Shown: positions 7,854 through 16,769 of the stretch, one piece after another | Layout: every line of letters begins with the position of its first letter | Position numbering within the stretch: position 1 is the stretch's first letter | Assembly: GCA_937136425.1 (NCBI GenBank) | Contig: CAKZON010000037.1 | Span: forward strand, 113,357-177,356 | Length of the DNA: 64,000 nucleotides | Direction of reading: 5' to 3' | Source of the DNA: an uncultured Crocinitomix sp. | GTDB lineage: Bacteria > Bacteroidota > Bacteroidia > Flavobacteriales_D > Crocinitomicaceae | The notes under the pieces: model-generated | The model's database searches: none | The model's input: the letters and a program-made list of their open reading frames with translations, nothing else | What the model was told of the DNA's origin: nothing | Translations under genes and position numbers: made by a program

Positions 7854-9953
7854 TTAGCTTATTCGGCTCCAGTTAGGTTTTGATTGGATTAATGAACGCA
7901 GTTTTTTTGCTAAGTAAGCATGTTCTTTCAGTTCAAATTTAATGTCTTTGTCCAATAAGTCTTTGGCTTTTTCTCTTGCCAATTGTACAATTTGTGCGTC
8001 TTTTGCAAGGTCTGATATTTTAAGATTTAATAAGCCACTTTGTTGCGTTCCCATAATATCTCCTGGTCCTCTTAGCTTTAAATCAACCTCAGAAATTTTG
8101 AATCCATCATTTGTTTCGCACATGGTTTCCAATCGTTTTTTAGCATTTTCTCCTAATTTATAACTGCTCATTAAAATGCAAAAAGATTGTTCGCCACCAC
8201 GCCCAACTCTTCCTCGAAGCTGGTGCAACTGCGAAAGTCCAAACTTTTCAGCACTCTCTATAATCATAACACTGGCATTGGGTACATTAACGCCAACTTC
8301 AATTACAGTTGTAGCCACCATTATTTGTGTTTTTCCTTGGGCAAATTGTTGCATTTCATGCTCTTTGTCTTCAGGATTCATTTTACCATGAACAATGCTC
8401 ACTTTATAGTTAGGCAGAGGGAAACGCCGAGTAATTGATTCATAGCCCGACATTAAATTTTGATAATCTAATTTTTCAGATTCATCAATTAACGGATATA
8501 CGATATAAACTTGGCGCCCTTTTTTTATTTCATCTTCCATGAATTGAAAAACCTTTAATCGGGCAGATTCATAGCGGTGAGAAGTTTGTATTTCTTTTCG
8601 ACCTGGAGGTAATTCATCAATTACTGACACATCTAAATCTCCATAAAAGGTTAGTGCCAAAGTTCTTGGAATTGGTGTTGCAGTCATTACCAACTGATGA
8701 GGTGGTAAAAGGTTTTTTTTCCAGAGCTTTGACCGTTGGGCAACTCCAAATCGGTGTTGCTCATCAATAATTGCTAATCCTAAATTTTTATATCGAACAA
8801 CATCTTCTAATAAAGCATGCGTACCCACCAATATGTCTATCTCTCCTTGCTCTAACTGATGGTGTAATATTTTTCGTTTAGATTTTTTTGTGGCACCAAT
8901 CAACAACTCCACCTTAATGTTCATTTTAGAAAGCATTTCTGAAATAGAAATAAAATGCTGATTGGCTAAAATGGCGGTTGGTGCCATAATACAAGCTTGA
9001 TAACCGTTGCCAATTGCAATTAGCATTACCATTAAAGCAACTAATGTTTTTCCACTTCCTACATCTCCTTGTAATAAACGGTTCATATGTACGCCCGAAC
9101 TTAGGTCTTTTCGTATTTCACGAATAACTCTTTTTTGTGCTCCAGTAAGTTCAAAGGGAATATGTTCATCAAAAAATGTGCTGAAAGGAGTGCCAATACC
9201 TTCAAATCGGAATCCTTTTATTTTGCGTTGTGTAATTTGTTTTCTTACAAGCAATTCTAATTGTAAATAGAATAATTCTTGAAACTTAAGTCTAAACTGT
9301 GCATTTTTAGCTGCAGTGTGCGAAGGCGGTTGATGAATATTATTAATTGCTATTTCTTTACCAATTAGTCCTAAATCATTTCTAATCCAATCTGGTAAAT
9401 CTTCTGTAATCTGATTTCTTATCGCGGGCAATAATTCTTTTAATAAGCGTTCAATCCCTCTAGAATTAAACCCTGCTTTTTGTAGCTTCTCTCCACTATG
9501 ATAAACAGGTTGCAGCCCTTTCTCTAGCGGTTGATTAGGAGTAATGAATTCTAATTCAGGATGTGAAATATTGTATTTAGAACCATATTGTTTAGCCTTT
9601 CCCCAAACAATTATTTCTGTACCAACACTCAACTTTGGTTTGATCCATTTAATTCCTTTAAACCAAACTAGGTCTATCGTTCCAGATTCATCTCTAAACT
9701 TAGCTTCAAACCTTTTTCCGCGTCCAGAACCAACTTCTTTGCCTCCAATTATTTTTCCTTTTAATTGGACGGCACCAACAATTTCAGGAATCTGAGTAAT
9801 TAAATGAAATTTTGATCGATCTATATATCTAAACGGGAAATAAAATAATAAGTCGCCAAAGTTTTGAATGCCAGCTTCTTCACGTAGTACTGCGCCTCTC
9901 TTTGGACCAACTCCTTTTAGATATTCTATAGGGGTAGTTAATAAACCCGACAT
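7854..9953 (-). CDS. recG: ATP-dependent DNA helicase RecG
   Basis: Branch-migration helicase that reverses stalled replication forks and processes Holliday junctions. The 699 residues show the full RecG layout. An N-terminal HhH-like stretch (YLKGVGPKRGAVL) and an OB wedge domain (about 50-150) are followed by Walker A GDVGSGKT (about 295-302) and motif II with the RecG/Mfd signature IIDEQHRFGVAQR (about 394). Motif III is MTATPIPRTLAL and motif VI is QLRGRVGRGG, with the C-terminal TRG-type region. The ATG at 9953 precedes a standard N-terminus (MSGLLTTPIEYLKGVGP). It is divergent from the dihaem cytochrome gene with only 50 bases between the starts. Confidence 0.96.
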   Translation of the reverse strand: MSGLLTTPIEYLKGVGPKRGAVLREEAGIQNFGDLLFYFPFRYIDRSKFHLITQIPEIVGAVQLKGKIIGGKEVGSGRGKRFEAKFRDESGTIDLVWFKGIKWIKPKLSVGTEIIVWGKAKQYGSKYNISHPELEFITPNQPLEKGLQPVYHSGEKLQKAGFNSRGIERLLKELLPAIRNQITEDLPDWIRNDLGLIGKEIAINNIHQPPSHTAAKNAQFRLKFQELFYLQLELLVRKQITQRKIKGFRFEGIGTPFSTFFDEHIPFELTGAQKRVIREIRKDLSSGVHMNRLLQGDVGSGKTLVALMVMLIAIGNGYQACIMAPTAILANQHFISISEMLSKMNIKVELLIGATKKSKRKILHHQLEQGEIDILVGTHALLEDVVRYKNLGLAIIDEQHRFGVAQRSKLWKKNLLPPHQLVMTATPIPRTLALTFYGDLDVSVIDELPPGRKEIQTSHRYESARLKVFQFMEDEIKKGRQVYIVYPLIDESEKLDYQNLMSGYESITRRFPLPNYKVSIVHGKMNPEDKEHEMQQFAQGKTQIMVATTVIEVGVNVPNASVMIIESAEKFGLSQLHQLRGRVGRGGEQSFCILMSSYKLGENAKKRLETMCETNDGFKISEVDLKLRGPGDIMGTQQSGLLNLKISDLAKDAQIVQLAREKAKDLLDKDIKFELKEHAYLAKKLRSLIQSKPNWSRIS

Positions 9954-10003
9954 TAGTAAATTAAATTATTTTTAGTAAATTCCAACAATAATTTTATTCT
10001 GAT

Positions 10004-11029
10004 ATGTTTAAAACCGTCTTGCAATTTACATTAATTTTTTTGATCGTCAGCATTGTTGTTGCCTTCAACAACTCAGACAATCACTTTAGTAAATATAAAG
10101 AAAGTAAGCCGAATGCAATGCCCAAAACGGTGTCAGAAGCATTGGTGGAGATTGGAGCAGATAAGCCTAATCATTATATTGAAAAGATAGATGCCGACTC
10201 TGCGCGAATGGGGGAGGAAATTGTAAAGTATGGAAATTTGTTGGATGGCTCCAATAAACGTATTTCTAAATATTTTGTGTGTACAGATTGTCATAATCTA
10301 CAATTAGAATCTGCTGATCCTGCTGATGAATCTCCTGAGGCTGTGTTGAAATACGGAATGAAAAATGATGTGCCTTTTTTACCTGCATCAACTTTTTATG
10401 GAATGTACAATAAAGAACATTGGTATAATGATGATTATTTCAAAAAATATGGTGATTTAGTAAAACCTACACGAGATTCGTTGTATAATGCGATTCAGTT
10501 ATGTGCAACACAATGTTCTCAAGGTCGATCAATGGATCATTGGGAAGTTAGAGCAATTCTGCATTATTACAAGTCATTAGAATTGAAAATTAGTGATTTA
10601 AAATTTGATGAGGCGGAGTTACTAGAATTTTCTAAGTTGTTATCTAAGGATAAAAAAGCAGCATCAAAAATGTTGAAATCAAAATATTCACAGGTTAATC
10701 ACGCTCACTTCGGTTCTTCAGAGGTTCCAGTAATTGAAGGGTATCAACCAAGTGCAGAAAATGGCAAGTACATTTTTAATAAAGGATGTCTTCATTGTCA
10801 CGATACGGAAACTGGGATAACCAACTTTACAATGAGTGATGATAAATTATCATTGAACTTTTTACACCGCAAAAAAAATAAGTATAACAACCTGGCAGTT
10901 CCGCATATTACAAGGTATGGAACATATGCAATGAGCGGAAGAAAACAATACATGCCAATGTATAGCTTCGAAAAAATGAGCAAAAAACAAATGTTAGACT
11001 TGCTGTATTATATTGAAGTTGGCGGTTAA
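10004..11029 (+). CDS. Dihaem c-type cytochrome
   Basis: A 341-residue exported protein with an N-terminal hydrophobic signal or anchor (about residues 4-22, FKTVLQFTLIFLIVSIVVAF). There are two CXXCH haem sites, CTDCH at 93-97 and CLHCH at 262-266. This gives an N-terminal and a C-terminal cytochrome c domain separated by a largely helical region. Between them is CATQCSQGR, a CXXXC without a following histidine. A late methionine-rich stretch (YGTYAMSGRKQYMPMY) could supply an axial ligand. The family resembles bacteroidetal cytochrome c proteins of unknown partner. It is the first gene of a haem-rich cluster that continues to 13283. Confidence 0.8.
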   Translation: MFKTVLQFTLIFLIVSIVVAFNNSDNHFSKYKESKPNAMPKTVSEALVEIGADKPNHYIEKIDADSARMGEEIVKYGNLLDGSNKRISKYFVCTDCHNLQLESADPADESPEAVLKYGMKNDVPFLPASTFYGMYNKEHWYNDDYFKKYGDLVKPTRDSLYNAIQLCATQCSQGRSMDHWEVRAILHYYKSLELKISDLKFDEAELLEFSKLLSKDKKAASKMLKSKYSQVNHAHFGSSEVPVIEGYQPSAENGKYIFNKGCLHCHDTETGITNFTMSDDKLSLNFLHRKKNKYNNLAVPHITRYGTYAMSGRKQYMPMYSFEKMSKKQMLDLLYYIEVGG

Positions 11030-11092
11030 GATTAAAAAGAACATAGCACACCAATGCTCAGGATTGAGCGATTTTGAACTAAAAAATAATTA

Positions 11093-11956
11093 ATGAAACG
11101 AATTTTTGGAATATTTGCTACCTTAACTTTATTAGGGAGTGGGGCATACGCACAAAGTGATGCAGTACTAGAATCATTTTCTGGAACGCGAGTGCTTACT
11201 AACCATTCTGTTGAGATGTTGCCTAAACGATCATTAGAATTTATTGTAGCGCACAAATTTGGAAATATTGCTGGGGATCAAGGCGGTTTACAAAACTTTT
11301 ATGGCTTTGATAATCTTGCAGATGTAAGAATCGCTTTTGAATACGGAGTTTTAGATAACTTAGATATTGGAATTGGGCGTAATAAAGGTGTTGGTATAAT
11401 TAGCGGTGTGCTTGACGGTTATGCTAAGTATAAAATATTGCAGCAAAGAGAAACTGGAATGCCAGTTAATCTGGTTTTTGTAAGTTCATTAATTTTGCCA
11501 TATAAAGCTGCTGTTGCTGATATTTCTTCTGTGGCTTCTTATCCAAAATTTTTGAATCGTTTCACATTTACCAATCAGCTTTTGGTTTCACGCAAATTTT
11601 CTGATCGATTTGTGTTACAAGCGAACCTTGGTTATAATCACAGAAACTTTGTAGATTATCAAGATGTAAACGGATTGTTTTTTGCTGGGATATCTGCAAG
11701 AACGAGATTCACAAAAACTTTAGGGATGTTGGTAGAATATAATCATGTGTTTAACAGACCTTCGGCTATTGCGGATAACTACCAAGACCCTTTGAGCGTT
11801 GGAATTGAAATATTAACAGGAGGGCATTCCTTTATTCTTAATTTTTCGAATTCGAAAGCCTTAAATGAAAATCTATTTATTCCAGGGACTACTTCAAACT
11901 GGTTAGACGGGCAATGGAGGTTTGGATTCTCAATTAATAGAAGATTTAAATTATGA
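11093..11956 (+). CDS. DUF5777-like outer-membrane beta-barrel protein
   Basis: A 287-residue protein with a signal peptide (to about residue 21, AYAQ) and then alternating amphipathic strands ending in an aromatic/basic C-terminus (WRFGFSINRRFKL), typical of a beta-barrel. The start of the mature part (RVLTNHSVEMLPKRSLEFIV) and the FDNLADVRIAFEYGVLDNLDIGIG region match my recollection of DUF5777. The stop overlaps the ATG of the next gene by 4 bases (ATGA), so the two are translationally coupled. Being surrounded by haem proteins, it may be the barrel of an outer-membrane electron-transfer or redox complex; this is inference. Confidence 0.72.
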   Translation: MKRIFGIFATLTLLGSGAYAQSDAVLESFSGTRVLTNHSVEMLPKRSLEFIVAHKFGNIAGDQGGLQNFYGFDNLADVRIAFEYGVLDNLDIGIGRNKGVGIISGVLDGYAKYKILQQRETGMPVNLVFVSSLILPYKAAVADISSVASYPKFLNRFTFTNQLLVSRKFSDRFVLQANLGYNHRNFVDYQDVNGLFFAGISARTRFTKTLGMLVEYNHVFNRPSAIADNYQDPLSVGIEILTGGHSFILNFSNSKALNENLFIPGTTSNWLDGQWRFGFSINRRFKL

Positions 11957-12321
11957 TGCGACAAATTTTAATTTTTGCTGGTGTAGTAATCACCTTATCA
12001 TCTTGTTTAAAAGATAAAACAGTAGAACCAGTTCCGCCTACAGAAGATCCATGTCTTGATACTGTTCATTTTAATGATGAATTATTGATTCCTTTATTTA
12101 ATAATTCATGCAATGTGTCTGGATGTCATAGCACTGAGGATGTTGCTGCAGGTCGTATTTGGGTTGCACACGATAGTATTTCTGCTAATGCGGATGAAAT
12201 ATTTCTATCAATTTCACATGATCCTTCCAAAACACCCATGCCATATGGTGGTGATAAGCTGGCTGATAGTTTGATTCAAAAATTTGATTGCTGGATTCAG
12301 CAGGGAAAGTTGAATAATTAA
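11953..12321 (+). CDS. Lipoprotein with CX4CH haem-like motif
   Basis: A 122-residue lipoprotein: signal sequence, then lipobox LSSC with the lipidated cysteine at 18. The mature protein contains CNVSGCH (C53, C58, H59), a CX4CH variant seen in some c-type cytochromes, instead of the usual CXXCH. A later PMPYGG stretch resembles the distal methionine loop of small monohaem cytochromes. C34 and C99 are two further cysteines. It is translationally coupled to the upstream barrel gene by a 4-base overlap, which argues that the two products act together. Haem attachment is a prediction; a disulfide or metal site is possible. Confidence 0.68.
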   Translation: MMRQILIFAGVVITLSSCLKDKTVEPVPPTEDPCLDTVHFNDELLIPLFNNSCNVSGCHSTEDVAAGRIWVAHDSISANADEIFLSISHDPSKTPMPYGGDKLADSLIQKFDCWIQQGKLNN

Positions 12322-12434
12322 GACAGGCTTAATAGATTAATGTATAATTGGGCTTTTTTGTTGTACTATGCTGCTGCTAGTCTAATTCATGATGATTTTT
12401 CTTCTAAATTTAGACTGAAATCAAATTACAAGCC

Positions 12435-13283
12435 ATGAATAAAAAATTACTTTTTTTACTACCTGTAGTAAGTTTAATAGGATTCTCTTTCTTTTATAAG
12501 GGAAACAAAATTTCAAAATTTCATAACGACGGTATTGAGACCGTAAATTTCACTAGTAATCCACCTACTGGAAAAACAGGAGCACCAGGTGAAGGAAATT
12601 GCACTGACTGCCATTCTGGATCTGTACAGTCGCCAGATGGGGTTGTGTTTTTTACCGTTGGAGGAGGGCCTGGTTATATGCCTGGAGATACTTATCCAAT
12701 AACACTCTCTACTCTATCTGGAGTTAAAAATGGTTTTGAATTAACAATTTTGGATGGGGATGAAAATTTTGCAGGATCATTTACTGCAGGAGATAATTCA
12801 AGTGTTGCGTCCTTTGGAGGAGTAGACTATATTCGACATTCTGAATCTGACGGAGTAATTAGTTGGACTTTTGATTGGACAGCTCCTGATACAGATATGG
12901 GAGAGCTTACCGCCTATTATGCCGTGAACATTTCAAATGATAATGGCATGTCAGGTGGAGACGAGATTTTTGTAGGAAACACTGCAATACCTTTGTTTGG
13001 TGTTGGAATTGAAGAAAATGAATTAGACAAAGCTTACAATATCTTTTATAATAGCCACACCAATGAATTGAACTTAAATTATTCCTTGTTGAAAGAATCT
13101 AAAGTTGTTTTAAATATTCAGGATTTGTCAGGTAAATTAATTGAATACTATGATTTTGGTTATCAAAATTCTGGAGATTATGCAGAAAAACTTGTGGTAA
13201 CAAATGTTGATTCAGATGGAGTTTATATTCTTTCACTCTTTATCAATAATCAGGCATTTAATAGAAAGGTGTCATTTAACTAA
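12435..13283 (+). CDS. Reelin-like (choice-of-anchor V) protein with CXXCH
   Basis: A 282-residue protein with an N-terminal signal or anchor segment (about residues 4-20). It then has TGKTGAPGEGNCTDCHSG with one CXXCH (C56, C59, H60). A beta-sandwich of the Reelin-like or choice-of-anchor V type follows (about 65-195; GDTYPITLSTLS, ISWTFDWTAPD). The C-terminal 80 residues form a degenerate T9SS type A-like sorting domain (VVLNIQDLSGKLIEYY to FNRKVSFN), lacking the usual YPNP start. The gene lies 113 bases after the CX4CH lipoprotein and completes the haem cluster. The single CXXCH suggests a surface cytochrome, although haem binding is not proven. Confidence 0.72.
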   Translation: MNKKLLFLLPVVSLIGFSFFYKGNKISKFHNDGIETVNFTSNPPTGKTGAPGEGNCTDCHSGSVQSPDGVVFFTVGGGPGYMPGDTYPITLSTLSGVKNGFELTILDGDENFAGSFTAGDNSSVASFGGVDYIRHSESDGVISWTFDWTAPDTDMGELTAYYAVNISNDNGMSGGDEIFVGNTAIPLFGVGIEENELDKAYNIFYNSHTNELNLNYSLLKESKVVLNIQDLSGKLIEYYDFGYQNSGDYAEKLVVTNVDSDGVYILSLFINNQAFNRKVSFN

Positions 13284-13310
13284 GGTTTGACAAGCTTCAC
13301 ATTATGATAA

Positions 13311-13342
13311 GAGGAGGTCTTTTAAAGGCTTCCTTTTTTTTT
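13311..13342 (+). terminator. Terminator after the haem cluster
   Basis: A 10-bp stem with two wobbles (AGGAGGTCTT against AAGGCTTCCT) is followed by an eight-base T-run. It separates the haem cluster from pgk. Confidence 0.8.
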
Positions 13343-13389
13343 GTTAATTAAAAGAGCGGTTTCAGTTATCGAGGCTTTAAATTTCGAAT

Positions 13390-13397
13390 TATATTTG
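13390..13397 (+). promoter_or_regulatory. Probable -7 promoter box of pgk
   Basis: TATATTTG is an exact TAnnTTTG match, 17 bases before the pgk ATG at 13415. The expected start site falls close to 13404, giving a very short leader. Confidence 0.5.
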
Positions 13398-13414
13398 TCT
13401 TTTAATTGAACAAT

Positions 13415-14611
13415 ATGAAAACAATCTCTACATACAACTTTAAAGGAAAAAGGGCGCTTATTCGTGTCGATTTTAATGTGCCACTAAATAAGCAAACATT
13501 AGAAGTTACTGATGCAACGCGAATAAAAGCAGCCGTGCAAACTATTAAAAAGGTGTTGAATGATGGAGGTTCTGTTGTGCTAATGTCGCATTTAGGGCGA
13601 CCTAAAAATGTACCAGAGCCAATTTTTTCATTAAAGAACATTGTAAGCACAGTTGAAAAAGAACTTGGACAATCGATTTCTTTTGCATCTGACTGTATTG
13701 GAGAACGTGCTTTTGAAAAATCTGCTACTTTGCAACCAGGAGAAGTTCTATTATTAGAAAATCTTAGGTTTCATCAACGTGAGAAGAAAGGCGGAGAAGA
13801 TTTTGCAGAGCTTTTATCGAAGCATGGAGATGTTTATATTAATGATGCTTTTGGAACCGCACACCGTGCGCATGCATCAACAACAATTGTTGCCAAATTT
13901 TTCCCTGAGGATAAGATGTTTGGTTATTTAATTGAAAAAGAAATTGAAAGTGTTGATAAAGTTTTAAACTCAACTCAAAAACCGTTAACAGCAATTGTCG
14001 GTGGAGCAAAAGTTTCATCAAAAATTACAATTATCACCAAGCTATTGGATAAAGTAGATAGTTTGATTATTGGTGGAGGCATGGCTTATACATTTGCGAA
14101 AGCCTTAGGTGGAAATGTTGGTAATTCATTAATAGAAGATGATTATATCCAAACGGCAAATGAAATTATTGCAGAAGCAAAAGCTAAAAATGTAAAATTA
14201 TTGATTCCAGCAGACACTGTTGCGGCAGATGAATTTTCGGATGAAGCTAAAACACAAGTCTGCAATACAAATGAGATTCCTGATGGCTGGATGGGACTAG
14301 ACATTGGAGAAGGAGCTGCAGAAGCATTTAAGTCAGAAATATTAGCATCTAAATTGATATTGTGGAATGGGCCAATGGGGGTTTTTGAAATGAATAAATT
14401 TCAAAAAGGAACCAAAGAAATTGCATTGGCGGTTGCTGAAGCGACAGAGAAAGGTGCTTTTTCTTTAGTAGGAGGAGGAGATAGTGTTGCGGCAGTAAAT
14501 AAATTTGATTTAGGAAAAAGAGTAAGCCACGTATCTACTGGAGGTGGTGCAATGTTAGAATATTTAGAAGGAAAACAGTTGCCAGGAATTGCGGCAATTT
14601 TAAATGATTAA
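13415..14611 (+). CDS. pgk: Phosphoglycerate kinase
   Basis: Glycolytic and gluconeogenic enzyme that transfers phosphate between 1,3-bisphosphoglycerate and ADP. The 398 residues show all PGK landmarks: RVDFNVPLN near the N-terminus, MSHLGRPKN, the INDAFGTAHRAHAS hinge region, GGAKVSSKI, LWNGPMGVFE, and the nucleotide-loop GGGDSVAAV with HVSTGGGAMLEYLEG. The open frame extends 9 bases upstream to a TTG, but ATG 13415 follows a consensus promoter and starts the conserved N-terminus. murF begins two bases after its stop, so a cell-wall gene is co-transcribed with a glycolytic one. Confidence 0.96.
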   Translation: MKTISTYNFKGKRALIRVDFNVPLNKQTLEVTDATRIKAAVQTIKKVLNDGGSVVLMSHLGRPKNVPEPIFSLKNIVSTVEKELGQSISFASDCIGERAFEKSATLQPGEVLLLENLRFHQREKKGGEDFAELLSKHGDVYINDAFGTAHRAHASTTIVAKFFPEDKMFGYLIEKEIESVDKVLNSTQKPLTAIVGGAKVSSKITIITKLLDKVDSLIIGGGMAYTFAKALGGNVGNSLIEDDYIQTANEIIAEAKAKNVKLLIPADTVAADEFSDEAKTQVCNTNEIPDGWMGLDIGEGAAEAFKSEILASKLILWNGPMGVFEMNKFQKGTKEIALAVAEATEKGAFSLVGGGDSVAAVNKFDLGKRVSHVSTGGGAMLEYLEGKQLPGIAAILND

Positions 14612-14613
14612 GC

Positions 14614-15897
14614 ATGACCATTGAATTGCTACACCAACATTTTAAATCAGGATCGGGAATTACAACCGATACTCGAAATTTAAAAAAAGGCGCCATCTTT
14701 TTTGCGTTGAAAGGAGCTAATTTTAATGGAAATAAATTTGCTGAAAAAGCCCTGCAAGAAGGATGCGTTTTAGCAATTGTAGACGAGGATACCGGAGTAG
14801 AGGATAGCCGAATTGTAAAAGTGGACAGTGTTTTGCAAACATTACAAAATTTAGCAAATTACCACCGTAAGCAATTTAATATACCCGTATTGGGGATTAC
14901 AGGTAGTAATGGTAAAACAACCACAAAAGAGTTAGTTGGAGCCGTGCTATCTAAAAAGTACAATACGTTAATTACTCAAGGTAATTTAAATAATCATTTA
15001 GGCGTTCCGTTTACACTGCTCAATTTAAATGAATCGCATGAGTTAGCGATTATTGAGATGGGGGCTAATAAGCCTGGAGATATAAAAGAACTAGTAGAAA
15101 TTGCTGAGCCCACACATGGTATTATTACAAACGTTGGGGCAGCGCATATTGAAGGCTTTGGGTCTTTAGAAGGTGTGATAAAAACTAAAACAGAAATGTA
15201 TGATTTTATCGCTAAAGTTAAAGGAACCTTGTTCATTAATGTAGAGGATGATATCTTAATTGGGAAATTGCCTAAAGAAATTTCAATATGTAGTTACGGA
15301 GAGCATCATGGTGATTATCAAGGTAGGCTCGTTAGTCAAAATCCTTTTGTGCAATTTTCTTGGTTAACTGGAGGTTATCAGTCAAATACGCTAAGTACTC
15401 ATTTAGTTGGAAAATATAATTTCACCAATTTTTTATCTGCAATTGCAATTGGAGGTTATTTCGAAGTTTCTGAAGCAGATATTTGTGATGCGATAGAAAA
15501 CTATGTGCCATCAAATAATCGATCACAAGTCACAAAAACTGAACGCAATACACTAATCGTAGATTGTTATAATGCGAATGCCACAAGTATGATGGCTGCT
15601 TTAGAAAGTTTCGTTGCAATGGAAGGGGAACATAAACTGGTGATTTTAGGTGATATGTTAGAACTTGGTGATATTTCGCAAGAAGAACATCAAAAAATTG
15701 TTGACTTTGTAGAAACAAATCACCTCAAAGCATATTTAGTTGGGAACGAAATGGAGAAAACTCAAACCGATTTGTCTCAATTTGAAAATTGGAATACACT
15801 AGTTGATTCGAAAAACCTCGAAGAAATAGTTGACACCATTGTTCTTTTAAAAGGGTCAAGAGGGGTTAGGTTGGAAGAGCTAGTTCCATTTTTATAG
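14614..15897 (+). CDS. murF: UDP-N-acetylmuramoyl-tripeptide--D-Ala-D-Ala ligase
   Basis: Cytoplasmic Mur ligase that adds D-Ala-D-Ala to the UDP-MurNAc tripeptide with ATP. Domain 1 (residues 1-88) has the MurF-type ITTDTRNLKKGAIFFAL pattern. The ATP-binding P-loop is GITGSNGKTTTKE (about 94-106), and the central domain contains EMGANKPGDI and NVGAAHIEGFGS. The C-terminal ligase domain has VDCYNANATSM and LGDMLELG. At 427 residues it is slightly shorter than proteobacterial MurF, as is usual in Bacteroidota. It is co-transcribed with pgk (2-base gap). No other mur genes are nearby. Confidence 0.94.
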   Translation: MTIELLHQHFKSGSGITTDTRNLKKGAIFFALKGANFNGNKFAEKALQEGCVLAIVDEDTGVEDSRIVKVDSVLQTLQNLANYHRKQFNIPVLGITGSNGKTTTKELVGAVLSKKYNTLITQGNLNNHLGVPFTLLNLNESHELAIIEMGANKPGDIKELVEIAEPTHGIITNVGAAHIEGFGSLEGVIKTKTEMYDFIAKVKGTLFINVEDDILIGKLPKEISICSYGEHHGDYQGRLVSQNPFVQFSWLTGGYQSNTLSTHLVGKYNFTNFLSAIAIGGYFEVSEADICDAIENYVPSNNRSQVTKTERNTLIVDCYNANATSMMAALESFVAMEGEHKLVILGDMLELGDISQEEHQKIVDFVETNHLKAYLVGNEMEKTQTDLSQFENWNTLVDSKNLEEIVDTIVLLKGSRGVRLEELVPFL

Positions 15898-16314
15898 TAC
15901 CAGTCCACTTATTTTTTCTATTCATATTTTAGCGTATGTTGTTGCGCTATTAAATCATGGTAGTCTATTTCTGGAAAAACCCTAAAATTCTTTATTGGGT
16001 ATTATCCCTAATGATTTTATTCACTTCTGTACCGAAATTTGTGTCAACCCAAAACGATATAAATCAATCAATAATTGGGGATGCAATTTTTCTATCCAGA
16101 GCATGCTTATTGGACCAACAAAGGTAGATTAATTGACGAGTAGGAAAAGATTGTCAATAGCAACTTAATACTGTAAATGGGATATCATATTCCGAAAATT
16201 ACGAGAAAATACATTTCATTGATTTGTAACAATTTTTTTCTACTAAAAAATCTACTTAAAGTTAGGTAGTTTGCTACAAGTTATTGTAGTAATAAACAGT
16301 TAAAAATTTATATA
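15898..16314. other. Intergenic region of about 417 bases
   Basis: This is the longest gene-poor stretch upstream of the orphan 127-residue gene. I see no tRNA, terminator or repeat in it and no clean TAnnTTTG box close to 16315. It contains one 56-codon frame (15957-16127), listed separately. The last 60 bases are AT-rich and probably carry the promoter of the downstream gene. Confidence 0.5.
15957..16127 (+). CDS. Possible small or remnant membrane ORF
   Basis: A 56-codon ATG frame with one hydrophobic segment near its N-terminus (ILYWVLSLMILFTSVPKF, about residues 11-28) and a nondescript tail. The N-terminal pattern is slightly like the start of DoxX-type membrane proteins, so it could be a remnant of such a gene. 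It could equally be chance. There is no ribosome-binding site or promoter evidence. Confidence 0.2.
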   Translation: MVVYFWKNPKILYWVLSLMILFTSVPKFVSTQNDINQSIIGDAIFLSRACLLDQQR

Positions 16315-16698
16315 ATGAGTGATAATTCAATCTATTCCGTAGAACCAAAAGATGTAACACCTGAAATTGCAGGATCATTGGCGTTAGATAATTCAGGAGG
16401 ATCTGTAGAGGGAAAAGGTGATTTTTCCGCTTTCGTTTATTTGGAAAATAGAACTGGGAAATCGACTATTACTGGTAGGAATACTGGGTCTGTTGGGAGG
16501 TATGACTTTGTAGCCCTTTATGAAGGGGAAGTGCCTTCGGACCCAAATAGCGGATATCTTGATTATTTTTATATGGCTAAAGACTTTAGCAAGGTTACTT
16601 CTCGGAAGTGGGGAGTTGGACTTACAGCAGCGTATGTCTCATATAATTATCGATCGGGTAAATATGTTGTTTTAGCAAAAACTCCGCAAACAGCTTAA
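16315..16698 (+). CDS. Orphan 127-residue protein of unknown function
   Basis: A 127-residue protein without signal peptide or membrane segment, so predicted cytosolic. It is Gly/Ser/Tyr-rich and probably all-beta: GDFSAFVYLENRTGKS, YDFVALYEG, then WGVGLTAAYVSYNYRSG and a final KYVVLAKT. The paired GRYDFVALYEG and GKYVVLAK strands with a WG in between suggest a small beta-sandwich. I do not recognise the family. Preceded by about 400 non-coding bases and followed by an unusually strong hairpin terminator, it is a single-gene transcription unit. It converges on a two-component operon, but no functional link is evident. Confidence 0.75.
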   Translation: MSDNSIYSVEPKDVTPEIAGSLALDNSGGSVEGKGDFSAFVYLENRTGKSTITGRNTGSVGRYDFVALYEGEVPSDPNSGYLDYFYMAKDFSKVTSRKWGVGLTAAYVSYNYRSGKYVVLAKTPQTA

Positions 16699-16705
16699 AT
16701 TAAAT

Positions 16706-16758
16706 AGTGTAATTACCTTGACTCGTAAAAAAATGAGACGAGGTAATTACACTTTTTA
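16706..16758 (+). terminator. Strong terminator of the orphan gene
   Basis: A perfect 13-bp inverted repeat (AGTGTAATTACCT at 16706-16718, AGGTAATTACACT at 16741-16753) is followed by a T-run. The A-rich loop is 22 bases. It ends 11 bases before the converging regulator gene. Confidence 0.85.
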
Positions 16759-16769
16759 GTTTTTTTGAA

